Source: Jeongeupia naejangsanensis (GTDB taxonomy: Bacteria > Pseudomonadota > Gammaproteobacteria > Burkholderiales > Chitinibacteraceae). Taken from it: a stretch of DNA of 64,000 nucleotides. A program made the translations under genes and the position numbers. Below the pieces are notes generated by a model that made no database searches, was not told the DNA's origin, and worked only from the letters and a program-made list of their open reading frames with translations. The stretch spans positions 1-64,000 of the forward strand of contig NZ_JAESND010000002.1 in NCBI RefSeq assembly GCF_016865585.1, given 5' to 3'. Positions 8,741-16,807 of this stretch are shown piece after piece. How positions within the stretch are numbered: position 1 is the stretch's first letter; each line of letters begins with the position of its first letter.

Positions 8741-9961
8741 TCAGAGATCCAGTTCCTCGACCCAGCTCATCGCGTTGATGTGCGAACGGTTGAGGACGTC
8801 GGCAGTGATCTGCAGCTGTTCGGTCAGGCGCGGGACTTCGGACATGTCCGGATCCTCGCAAGCTTCGGCGAGCTCAAGGAAGGGGCCGTAGACGCCGCTA
8901 CGGTTGATCAGTGCATCGCAGATGTTTTCGGGCAGGATCAGCGTTTCCAGTACCTTTTCCATCGGCATGTCGAGCAGGACGTCGAGGAGCGAGAACATGC
9001 CGACAATGAAGAGATTGTCCTTTTCCTGGCCATCGAGATAATGGCCGCCGAGCAGCTCGACCAGCCGGCCACGCGTGACGGCGGTTTTCAGCAGTGCCGG
9101 GGGAGAGCCGCTTTCCGCTGCGGCCGTGACCAGCAGCAGCGTCAGCCAGCGATAGAGCTTCTGGTAGCCGAGGATGGTGACCGCGTGGCGGAAGGACTGG
9201 ATTTCGCACGACAGGCCAAAGCCCGCTGAGTTGATGTAGCGCAGCAGCTTGAACGACAGCGCAACGTCGCATTTGAGCGCGTTCTCGATGTCGCGGATTT
9301 CCGCGTTGTTACGCAACATGTTCAACAGGTTGAGGATGTTGGCGTAGCTCGGGTGAATCACCTTCGCCGACAGCGTTTCCGGACGCGCAAAGTAGTAGCC
9401 CTGGAAACAATCGAAGCCGATTTCAAGGCACTGCTTGAATTCGGCCTTGGTCTCGACCTTTTCAGCGACCTGTAGCGTCGGGAACTTGCGCAGCTCCTGC
9501 GACAGTGCCGGTACTTGCGGCATGCCGAGCATCTGGATATCTAGCTTGATGTAATTGGCATGCTCGACGAAATGGATGCTTTCTTGGGTCAGCACGAAAT
9601 CATCGAGGGCAATGCCGAAGCCCTGCGCACGCAGGTTCTGCAGGCGCAGCAGCAGCTCGGGGGAGGGCTGGGTCGATTCGACCACTTCCAGAACGACTCG
9701 CTGCGGCTGCAGCAGCTCGAGGAAGTTGCTTTCGAGCATCGATTCGGCCACGTTGATGAAGGCAAGTTTGCCCCCCACCAGCCAGTCGGTCCCCATATTG
9801 GTCAGCGTATTGACCAGCACGTTCGTGCTGGCCTGCATGTCGCTGGTGAATTCGGCGCTTTGCGCGTCCTTATCCAACCGGAACAGCAGCTCGTATCCGA
9901 TGATCTGCTGTTGCCGGTTGAGAATCGGTTGGCGGCCAATGAATGCGTGATCTTGCGTCAT
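8741..9961 (-). CDS. EAL-HDOD domain signalling protein (YuxH/CdgJ type)
   Basis: 406 residues. The N-terminal ~200 hold an EAL-type fold starting FIGRQPILNRQQQIIGYELLFR. The signature is altered: EVVE replaces EAL, and ALDDF, KLDIQ, AEKVET and GYYFARP remain only in part, so phosphodiesterase activity is doubtful. The C-terminal half (about 205-395) is an HDOD domain (NAEIRDIENALKCDVALSFKLLRYINSAGFG), a catalytically dead HD relative. Such proteins act as motility or c-di-GMP effectors. It is the last gene of the minus-strand chemotaxis operon, 67 bases after cheA, which supports a role in motility. Confidence 0.87.
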   Translation of the reverse strand: MTQDHAFIGRQPILNRQQQIIGYELLFRLDKDAQSAEFTSDMQASTNVLVNTLTNMGTDWLVGGKLAFINVAESMLESNFLELLQPQRVVLEVVESTQPSPELLLRLQNLRAQGFGIALDDFVLTQESIHFVEHANYIKLDIQMLGMPQVPALSQELRKFPTLQVAEKVETKAEFKQCLEIGFDCFQGYYFARPETLSAKVIHPSYANILNLLNMLRNNAEIRDIENALKCDVALSFKLLRYINSAGFGLSCEIQSFRHAVTILGYQKLYRWLTLLLVTAAAESGSPPALLKTAVTRGRLVELLGGHYLDGQEKDNLFIVGMFSLLDVLLDMPMEKVLETLILPENICDALINRSGVYGPFLELAEACEDPDMSEVPRLTEQLQITADVLNRSHINAMSWVEELDL

Positions 9962-10028
9962 CAGTTATGTCCACGTGCTGGCGAGTTGGCTGCCATTGTA
10001 TCAGCGAGTGCTGATTCTTATCGTCCCG

Positions 10029-11879
10029 TCATGCGGTCGCGAGCCAGCGGGCTGCGCTGGGCGCAGCAGTGTCCGCTGCAGGCGTCGCCAGCAGGTCTTC
10101 CATATCCAGTACCAAGACGACCGAGCCGTCGCCGGACAGTGTTGCGCCGGCGACACCCAGTGGCCGGATGTTCTGCAAGGGCTTGATCACCACGTCGTCG
10201 CGGCCGATGAAACTGTCGACTGCCAGAATGAACGAATGTTCGGCGCTTTGCATCAGAACCCCGAAACGCGGCACCTGCGTTTCCGGCCAGCCGAGCAGGC
10301 CTGCAAGCGATTTGACCGGCAGGATTTCATCGCGGACGACGATGGTCGCGCGACCGGAGACTTCCTGAACTGCTCGGTTGTCGATCGGAATGATCTCGCG
10401 AACCATCGCCAGCGGTACGGCAAAGGCCTGGTCGCAGACGCGCACCACCAGTACCGGCAGGATGGCCAGTGTCAGCGGCAGCGAGATCGAGAAACGCGTG
10501 CCTTCGCCCACGACCGACTGGATATCGATACGACCGTTGAGCTTCTGGATGTTGGTCTTGACCACATCCATGCCGACGCCGCGACCGGAGACGCTGGAGA
10601 TCTGGTCTTTGGTCGAGAAGCCCGGCAGGAAGATCAGTTGCAGGCTTTGCTTGTCGTCGAGGCTGTTGGCGGTTTCTGCGTCGATCAGGCCCTTGTCGAC
10701 GGCCTTCTTGCGGATCACGTCCGGACGCATGCCGTGACCGTCGTCGGTGATCTCGATCAGGATGTGGTCGCCGACCTGGGTGGCGCTGAGCTGGACGATG
10801 GCTTTGGCCGGCTTGCCGGCGGCCAGACGGTCCTCGATGGTTTCGACGCCGTGATCGACCGCGTTGCGTACGAGGTGGACCAGCGGATCGTTGAGGTCCT
10901 CGAGCATCGTCTTGTCGAGTTCGGTTTCCTCACCACTGATGACCAGTTCGACTTCCTTACCGAGCTGACGGGCCAGATCGCGTGCAAGGCGCGGGTACTT
11001 CTGGAACTGCCGGCCGATCGGCTGCATCCGCGTCTTCATCACCGCGTTCTGCAGGTCGCCGACCAGCAGATCGAGCTGGCTGATGGCTTCGTCCAGTGCT
11101 TTCAGCGTGGAGCCGTCGATCTTGCCGGACACGACGTCGCTGCGCAGCGTCGTCAGCCGGTTCTTGGTCAGGCCGATTTCGCCTGACAGGTTCAGGACCT
11201 GATCGAGCCGATGGGTGTCGATCCGGATCGTAGTTTCCTGTGTGCCGGCAGCCGCACTGAGATTGGCGGATTTTGCCGGGAGGCGTGGTGCAGGTTCGTT
11301 CAGCATGACTTCCGGTTCGGCGATGACGAGGGCCGCTTGAGGCTGGGGTGCTGCGGTGGCTACTTCGTTGCCGAGCAGAGCGTCATACAAGTGCTGCCAG
11401 TCGGGTTCGCTGCCGTCGCTGACCGAAGGCTGTACAACGGCTGGCGCAGCAGGGGCCGCGACCGCAACGGTTGCCTTGCCGGGAATTTCGCCCCGAATGA
11501 CTGCATCAAGCGTTTCGAGCAGTTCGGGCGCAACCGGCTGTGGCATCCGCCCTTGCGCCAGCGCGCCGAACATCTCGCGGACTTCGCCGGTGGCGGCGAG
11601 GATCACGTCGAGGTATTCCGGCGACAGCGTCATCTCGCCGTTGCGCAGCTTGTCGAACAGGTTTTCGGTGCGGTGGCACAGGCTCACCATCGCGTCGACA
11701 TTCAGGAAGCCTGCACCACCCTTGATGGTGTGGAAACCACGAAAAATGTCGTTCAGCAAATGACGGTCGTCCGGACGCTTTTCCAGCTCGACCAGTTTGT
11801 TGTCGACTTCCGAAATCAGTTCGGAGGATTCGGTGATGAAGTCCTGAAGCAGGTCATCCATGCCGGCGAAATCATGCAT
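10029..11879 (-). CDS. cheA: Chemotaxis histidine kinase CheA
   Basis: Central kinase of chemotaxis; it autophosphorylates and passes phosphate to CheY and CheB. It has 616 residues. The P1 HPt domain at the N-terminus has FRGFHTIKGGAGFL with phospho-acceptor His50. A linker rich in Ala/Pro replaces a clear P2. P3 dimerisation, the P4 ATPase (N box HLVRNAVDHG; G boxes DDGHGM and GRGVGMDVVK) and a C-terminal CheW-like P5 domain follow. It sits between cheZ and the EAL/HDOD gene. No cheW, cheR or receptor gene is in the window. Confidence 0.95.
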   Translation of the reverse strand: MHDFAGMDDLLQDFITESSELISEVDNKLVELEKRPDDRHLLNDIFRGFHTIKGGAGFLNVDAMVSLCHRTENLFDKLRNGEMTLSPEYLDVILAATGEVREMFGALAQGRMPQPVAPELLETLDAVIRGEIPGKATVAVAAPAAPAVVQPSVSDGSEPDWQHLYDALLGNEVATAAPQPQAALVIAEPEVMLNEPAPRLPAKSANLSAAAGTQETTIRIDTHRLDQVLNLSGEIGLTKNRLTTLRSDVVSGKIDGSTLKALDEAISQLDLLVGDLQNAVMKTRMQPIGRQFQKYPRLARDLARQLGKEVELVISGEETELDKTMLEDLNDPLVHLVRNAVDHGVETIEDRLAAGKPAKAIVQLSATQVGDHILIEITDDGHGMRPDVIRKKAVDKGLIDAETANSLDDKQSLQLIFLPGFSTKDQISSVSGRGVGMDVVKTNIQKLNGRIDIQSVVGEGTRFSISLPLTLAILPVLVVRVCDQAFAVPLAMVREIIPIDNRAVQEVSGRATIVVRDEILPVKSLAGLLGWPETQVPRFGVLMQSAEHSFILAVDSFIGRDDVVIKPLQNIRPLGVAGATLSGDGSVVLVLDMEDLLATPAADTAAPSAARWLATA

Positions 11880-11909
11880 TTGGGCTCTCCCGAAAAATGG
11901 CGGTAATGA

Positions 11910-12665
11910 TCAGAAGCCAAGGCTTTCGAGCAAGTCGTCGACTTGCTGTTGGTTGGTGACGACGTCAGTGCGGCCTTCGCTGTTGATGACCGGACCGTTG
12001 AGCAAGCCGTTCTCTTCGAGCTTGCCGTGCTGCTGCGAGAACATCACCAGGAAGTCCAGCAGTTGCGCTTCCATATCCTTGGCCATGTCGAGGACTTTCT
12101 TGATGACCTGACCGGTCAGGTCCTGGAAGTCCTGCGCCATCATGATTTCGAGCATCTGGCTGCTGACCTGCTCGGAGTCGGTCTGGGTCTGGCCCAGATG
12201 CTGGCGGGTTTGCAGCACGAGCGCTTTGAACTCGTCGACGGACAGTTTGTTGGCCAGCAGGCGATCCCATTCACCGCTGAGGCTGCGGGCCTCGCCGGCG
12301 ATCCGGTCTTGCAACGGCTTGGCTGCGTCGAGTGCGTTCAGTGTCCGGTCGGCAGCCTGTTCGGTCATCGTCGCAATATAGGACAGACGGTCGCGGGCGT
12401 TAGGAATCTGCGAAGCGGCCTTTTCCAGCGACTTGTCGAGCCCCAGCTCACGCAAGGTATCGTGCAGTTTGCGGGTCAGTTGGCCGATATGCGAGAACAT
12501 TGCCTTGGCCGGCTCGGCCTGGATTTCTTCAGCTTGGCCAGGCGCTTGGGCGGTCTCGGACGTCGTGGCCGGTGTCGGCGCGCTGTTCCAGTTGGACTGT
12601 GCAATGCTGTCGAACAGTGCTTCCAGATCGGCATTGTCTGCGTTGTTGTTGGCGTGGTCGCTCAC
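11910..12665 (-). CDS. cheZ: CheY-phosphate phosphatase CheZ
   Basis: Dephosphorylates CheY-P to end the motor signal. 251 residues, mostly long helices as in the CheZ four-helix bundle. The catalytic segment AQDFQDLTGQVIKKV holds the Gln that attacks via water. The C-terminal tail QQVDDLLESLGF is the CheY-binding peptide. The start is GTG at 12665, preceded by AGGAG. It lies between cheY and cheA. Confidence 0.95.
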   Translation of the reverse strand: MSDHANNNADNADLEALFDSIAQSNWNSAPTPATTSETAQAPGQAEEIQAEPAKAMFSHIGQLTRKLHDTLRELGLDKSLEKAASQIPNARDRLSYIATMTEQAADRTLNALDAAKPLQDRIAGEARSLSGEWDRLLANKLSVDEFKALVLQTRQHLGQTQTDSEQVSSQMLEIMMAQDFQDLTGQVIKKVLDMAKDMEAQLLDFLVMFSQQHGKLEENGLLNGPVINSEGRTDVVTNQQQVDDLLESLGF

Positions 12666-12708
12666 GTCGGACTCCTGAATGCGTGTACTCGGAAGGCGCC
12701 TTGGCGAC

Positions 12709-13098
12709 TTACTTGTTCAGATTGGCAAAAATTTTCTTGAGCTTTTCGTCGAGCGTGGCCGCGGTGAACGGCTTGACGATATAGCCCGAGGCGCCGGCGG
12801 TGGCAGCTTCGATGATGTTTTCCTTCTTGGCTTCGGCGGTCACCATCAGGACCGGCAGATGCTTGAGCTGCGGATCGGTACGCACGGCCTTGAGCAACTC
12901 GATACCGGTCATGTTCGGCATGTTCCAGTCGGTGACAATGAAGTCGTACGGCGCGTTCTTGAGCTTCTGCAGTGCGATCTGGCCGTCTTCTGCCTCCTCG
13001 ACGTTGCCGAAACCGAGCTCCTTCAGCAGGTTGCGGACGATGCGACGCATGGTGGAAAAGTCATCAACGACGAGGAAGCGCAGATTGTTATCGGACAT
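12709..13098 (-). CDS. cheY: Chemotaxis response regulator CheY
   Basis: Single-domain receiver of 129 residues, very close to E. coli CheY ([20 protein letters not shown]). Asp12-Asp13, the phosphorylated Asp57 (TDWNMPNM) and the VTAEAKKEN lysine are present. Phospho-CheY binds the flagellar switch. I start it at ATG 13098 (MSDNNLRF) by comparison with CheY of other bacteria; five more codons upstream are open. Confidence 0.96.
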   Translation of the reverse strand: MSDNNLRFLVVDDFSTMRRIVRNLLKELGFGNVEEAEDGQIALQKLKNAPYDFIVTDWNMPNMTGIELLKAVRTDPQLKHLPVLMVTAEAKKENIIEAATAGASGYIVKPFTAATLDEKLKKIFANLNK

Positions 13099-13139
13099 AT
13101 AGCGTGTACTCACTCAGGGGTGCAGGCCGGCTGCGGCGG

Positions 13140-14078
13140 TCAGGCCGTCAGCAACGGCGCCAGTGTGTCGGCCAGCACGATCGGGTCGAATTTAGCAACG
13201 TAGGCGTCGACGCCTACGCTCGCGCCCATGGCGCGATTGGCATTGGATGATAGCGAGGAATGCATGACGACCGGAATGCCATCGAAGCGGCGATCCGATT
13301 TGATGTGCTTGGTCAGCACATAGCCGTCCATTTCCGGCATCTCGGCGTCGACGAGAATCAGCCGCAGCTTTTGCGACAGCGGCTCGCCATCATGGCCGGC
13401 ACGTCCGGCCAGTGCGCTGAGCTTGTCCCATGCTTCCTTGCCATTGTTGGCTTGGTGGTACTTGACGTTGATCTTGTCGAGCACGCCGACGATTTCGCGG
13501 CGGGCCACGACCGAATCGTCGACGAAGAACAGGAACTGATCGTGATCGAGGCCGACCTGCTGCAGTTCCGGAATCGGCGGTTCACCAATGACGCTGGCGA
13601 GGATCTGTTCGACATCGAGCACCGAAACGAGTTTGCCGTCGGGCAGTTCGGTGATCGCGGTGATCAGAGCCTGATTGCCGGCGAGCATGTTCTCCGGTGC
13701 ACGGACCTTGTCCCAGTCGACGCGGATGATGCGATCGACCTCATGCACGAGAAAGGCTTGAGTGTGCTTGGAGAATTCGGTGACGATCATCGTCGCATTG
13801 GCGTCGCCTTCGGGACGCTCTTGGGTTGCAACGAACTTCGACAGCGAAATTACCGGAATGATGTTGCCGCGCAGCGAAATCACGCCTTCGACGCCGAACG
13901 GCATGTTCGGCGTTTTGGTGATTTTCGGGGTCTGCGAGACTTCGCGGACCTTGAACACATTGATCCCGAAAGTCTCGCGCGTACCCAGCGAGAACAGCAG
14001 GATTTCCATTTTGTTCGAGCCGGCAAGTTTGGTGCGGGCGTCGACGTCGTCAAGCAGATTCATGGGAGTGAGGCTCAC
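13140..14078 (-). CDS. cheV: Chemotaxis coupling protein CheV (second copy)
   Basis: A CheW-like domain (about residues 20-165: EILLFSLGTRETFGINVFKVREV) is fused to a receiver domain (about 185-310, FFVDDSVVARREIV, phospho-Asp in LILVDAEMPEMDG). CheV couples receptors to CheA and may act as a phosphate-controlled adaptor. The start is GTG 14078 with GGAG upstream; ATG 14063 has no good ribosome site. It follows a paralogous cheV after 26 bases. Confidence 0.92.
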   Translation of the reverse strand: MSLTPMNLLDDVDARTKLAGSNKMEILLFSLGTRETFGINVFKVREVSQTPKITKTPNMPFGVEGVISLRGNIIPVISLSKFVATQERPEGDANATMIVTEFSKHTQAFLVHEVDRIIRVDWDKVRAPENMLAGNQALITAITELPDGKLVSVLDVEQILASVIGEPPIPELQQVGLDHDQFLFFVDDSVVARREIVGVLDKINVKYHQANNGKEAWDKLSALAGRAGHDGEPLSQKLRLILVDAEMPEMDGYVLTKHIKSDRRFDGIPVVMHSSLSSNANRAMGASVGVDAYVAKFDPIVLADTLAPLLTA

Positions 14079-14104
14079 GGCAGGCTCCGTTGGAAAGTCA
14101 CGCC

Positions 14105-15055
14105 TCAGGCGTTCAGGAGGTGTTGGGCAACGAGTTCGGACAGCTTGTGCGGCTCGAACTTGGGCACGTAGCCGTCGACGCCGACCGACTGGCCGAGCTT
14201 CTGGTTGGAATTGCCCGACAGCGACGAATGCATCAGGATCGGAATGCCGGCAAAGCGCGGATCACTCTTGATCATCCGGGTCAGCATGTAGCCGTCCATT
14301 TCGGGCATTTCCACATCGGTGAGGATCAACTGCAGCATTTCGCGCACGTGGATGCCGCGGATTTCGGCCGATTTGGCAATGCGCTGCAGCTCGTCCCAGG
14401 CACGTTTGCCGTTGATGGCCTGCTGGTGACGCACACCCATGGCATCAAGCGTCATTTCGATCTGCTTGCGGGCGACGACCGAGTCGTCCGCGAAGAACAC
14501 CGTCATTTCACCAAACTTCTGGTGCTGAACCACGGCGCCGACGTCGATGGCCTGATCGGTCTGGGTCGTTTCGGCCAGGACCTTTTCGACATCGAGCATC
14601 ATGACGAGCTTGCCGCTGTCGAGTTCGGTCACGGCCGTCACGAGGCCGCCCATTTGGACAGTGAGCATGTCCGGCGGGACGCGCATCAGCGACCAGTCCA
14701 GCCGCAGAATGGTATCGACGGCTTCAACGAGGAAGCCCTGGGTCTGACCGTTATATTCGGAAACGATCATGATCTCGGGTTTGCTGCCGGTTTTGATCCC
14801 GGCATACTTGGCCAGGTCGATTACGGGAACCAGCGAACCGCGCAGGCTGACCATGCCTTCCACCGAAGGGGGCATGTCGGGGGCCTGCGTGATCTCGGGG
14901 GTACGCATGACTTCGCGCACCTTGAATACATTGATGCCGAAATTTTCGCGCCGACCGGTGCGGGCGTCTACGCCCAGCGTGAACAGCAGGATTTCCAGCT
15001 TGTTCGTACCGGCGAGTTTGGTTCTGGCGTCGATTTTCTTCAGAAGGTCGGACAC
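14105..15055 (-). CDS. cheV: Chemotaxis coupling protein CheV (first copy)
   Basis: CheW-like domain (LEILLFTLGVDARTGRRENFGINVFKVREVM) plus receiver (VFFADDSVVARKQIE, phospho-Asp in LILTDVEMPEMDG), 316 residues. The start is GTG 15055 with AGGAG seven bases upstream. It is the first gene of the minus-strand chemotaxis operon and a paralogue of the next gene; the pair may supply the CheW function not encoded here. The promoter should lie in 15056-15265, shared with the divergent flagellar regulators. Confidence 0.92.
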   Translation of the reverse strand: MSDLLKKIDARTKLAGTNKLEILLFTLGVDARTGRRENFGINVFKVREVMRTPEITQAPDMPPSVEGMVSLRGSLVPVIDLAKYAGIKTGSKPEIMIVSEYNGQTQGFLVEAVDTILRLDWSLMRVPPDMLTVQMGGLVTAVTELDSGKLVMMLDVEKVLAETTQTDQAIDVGAVVQHQKFGEMTVFFADDSVVARKQIEMTLDAMGVRHQQAINGKRAWDELQRIAKSAEIRGIHVREMLQLILTDVEMPEMDGYMLTRMIKSDPRFAGIPILMHSSLSGNSNQKLGQSVGVDGYVPKFEPHKLSELVAQHLLNA

Positions 15056-15265
15056 GGGCTGGGCTCCTGATTACCTGATGTTTCTGCCGTTGGCTGTAAG
15101 TATTTGCCCTGATCTGGGACGGATGGTCATATGACCACTTCGAGTGTTGAGCCAGTATATCGGCAGGATGTGCCAAAACCTTAGGGTTTGCTGATGAACA
15201 AGGCTGGGTGCGACTTTCCAGCCCATTTATAATTTAAAAATGCTCATGCAACAAGGATTGGCGAC

Positions 15266-16438
15266 GTGGCCGGACCTGGAAACAACATAGACCCGCACGA
15301 ACTTGAAGCAGCCTTCTCGCTGTTCACCGAAGCCTCGCAGCAATTGGCCAATACTTACGCCGAGCTGCAGCAACAAGTTGTGTCGCTGACCGGTCAGTTG
15401 GAGATCGCCAACGGTCATTTGCGACGAGAGCTCGACGAAAAGGCTGCGCTCTCGCGCCGCTTGACCATCCTGATGGAGCGTTTGCCTGGTGGGGTGGTCG
15501 AGCTCGATGCAGCTGGCATGGTGAGCATGCTAAACGTTGCCGCTCGCCAGTTGTTGGCGCCGTTGACAGAAGGAATGGATTGGGCAGCCTTTAGTGCTGA
15601 ACACCTGAAGCAGGGGGAAGCGGACCTTTGGCTTTATCCGCAGGCGAAAGGGGTATTGCGCTTGCGGCTCGTCGGCACCAGCCTGCCGGAAGAGTCGCGC
15701 AGAATTCTGCTGGTTCAGGATTTGACGGCAACCTGGGCACTGGAACAGTCGCTGGCGCAACACAAGCGCCTGGCCGCGATGGGGGAAATGGCCGCGGGTC
15801 TCGCACATCAGTTGCGGACACCGCTGGCAACGGCGCTTCTGTACGCCGGGCATTTGGCACGACCGCAGCTGGCGGAGGCGGACCGCTGTCGTTTTGCGGT
15901 CAAGGCAGTCGATCGCTTGCGTCATCTCGAGGCGTTGACGCAGGGGATGTTGCATTTTGTTCGCGGTAATGTGCTGGATATGGTGCCGGTGTCGCTTGGT
16001 GACTGTCTGCTCGAAGCAGTCCATACGATCGAGCCGCAATTCGCTGCGAGGCAGATGCGGCTTGTACTGAATGATGGCAGCAAGGCCGCGCATGTCTTGG
16101 CGGATTCGAAAGAGCTGATGGGCCTGGTGCTGAACTTGCTGGAGAATGCGATGCTGGCTAGTGATGCTGGTTCTTGCGTAGAGCTTTCTGTTTGCTGTGA
16201 CTCTGATTTCGCTACAATGGTCGTCAGGGATAGTGGCCGGGGGGTTGCGCCGGAGCATCTTGAGCGGCTGTTTGAGCCGTTTTATACGACCCGCAAGGAT
16301 GGCACAGGCCTAGGTTTGGCCATTGTGCATAGCTTGGCTGAGCGCTTTGGTGGCGATGTGACGGTGCGATCGGTGTTGGGGGAAGGCACAGAATTTATCG
16401 TGCGGTTGCCAGTTCTAAATGACGTCTCTAATGTTTGA
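15266..16438 (+). CDS. flrB: Flagellar sensor histidine kinase, FlrB/FleS type
   Basis: A soluble kinase expected to phosphorylate FlrC and so turn on class III sigma-54 flagellar genes. 390 residues: an N-terminal coiled coil, a small PAS-like domain (about 70-165), HisKA with MGEMAAGLAHQLRTPLA (His181), and HATPase with N box LVLNLLENAM and G boxes DSGRGVAPEH and GTGLGLAIVH. There are no membrane helices. The start is GTG 15266, preceded by AAGGA; a TATAAT at 15228-15233 may be its -10. The partner FlrC lies three genes downstream, separated by a STAS/phosphatase module. Confidence 0.88.
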   Translation: MAGPGNNIDPHELEAAFSLFTEASQQLANTYAELQQQVVSLTGQLEIANGHLRRELDEKAALSRRLTILMERLPGGVVELDAAGMVSMLNVAARQLLAPLTEGMDWAAFSAEHLKQGEADLWLYPQAKGVLRLRLVGTSLPEESRRILLVQDLTATWALEQSLAQHKRLAAMGEMAAGLAHQLRTPLATALLYAGHLARPQLAEADRCRFAVKAVDRLRHLEALTQGMLHFVRGNVLDMVPVSLGDCLLEAVHTIEPQFAARQMRLVLNDGSKAAHVLADSKELMGLVLNLLENAMLASDAGSCVELSVCCDSDFATMVVRDSGRGVAPEHLERLFEPFYTTRKDGTGLGLAIVHSLAERFGGDVTVRSVLGEGTEFIVRLPVLNDVSNV

Positions 16439-16494
16439 CGTTAACGCGCCGGGTTCGCTTGGCTGATTTCTAAGAAAAGGTTGGATAGGGAAAA

Positions 16495-16800
16495 ATGTCG
16501 CCTACCGTACAGATTGAAGGGGATGTGGGGCGGGTTGTGCTGTCAGGACAGTTCGACTTCAGCGCTCACCGCGAGTTTCGCCAGGTGTGCGAAACCCTGA
16601 TTGCCGATCCGGTGGTCAAGGAGGTCCTGGTCGATTTCCAGAACGTCAATTACTTGGACAGCTCGGCGCTGGGTATGCTGTTGCTGCTCAAGGAGAAAAT
16701 CGGGGCGGTGAACAAGAATCTGGCGCTGGTGAATTGCCGCGATACCGTCAGGCAAGTGCTTGAAATCGCATGTTTCGGCAAGATTTTCACCATCCGCTGA
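16495..16800 (+). CDS. STAS-domain anti-sigma factor antagonist
   Basis: 101 residues, one STAS domain with the phosphorylatable serine region NVNYLDSSALGMLLLL. Proteins of this type switch partners according to serine phosphorylation. Context resembles HsbA of Pseudomonas aeruginosa, which binds the anti-sigma factor FlgM when dephosphorylated. The next gene encodes the matching phosphatase/kinase. The HsbA parallel is inferred from domain order, not proved. Confidence 0.85.
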   Translation: MSPTVQIEGDVGRVVLSGQFDFSAHREFRQVCETLIADPVVKEVLVDFQNVNYLDSSALGMLLLLKEKIGAVNKNLALVNCRDTVRQVLEIACFGKIFTIR

Positions 16801-16807
16801 GCTTTCC

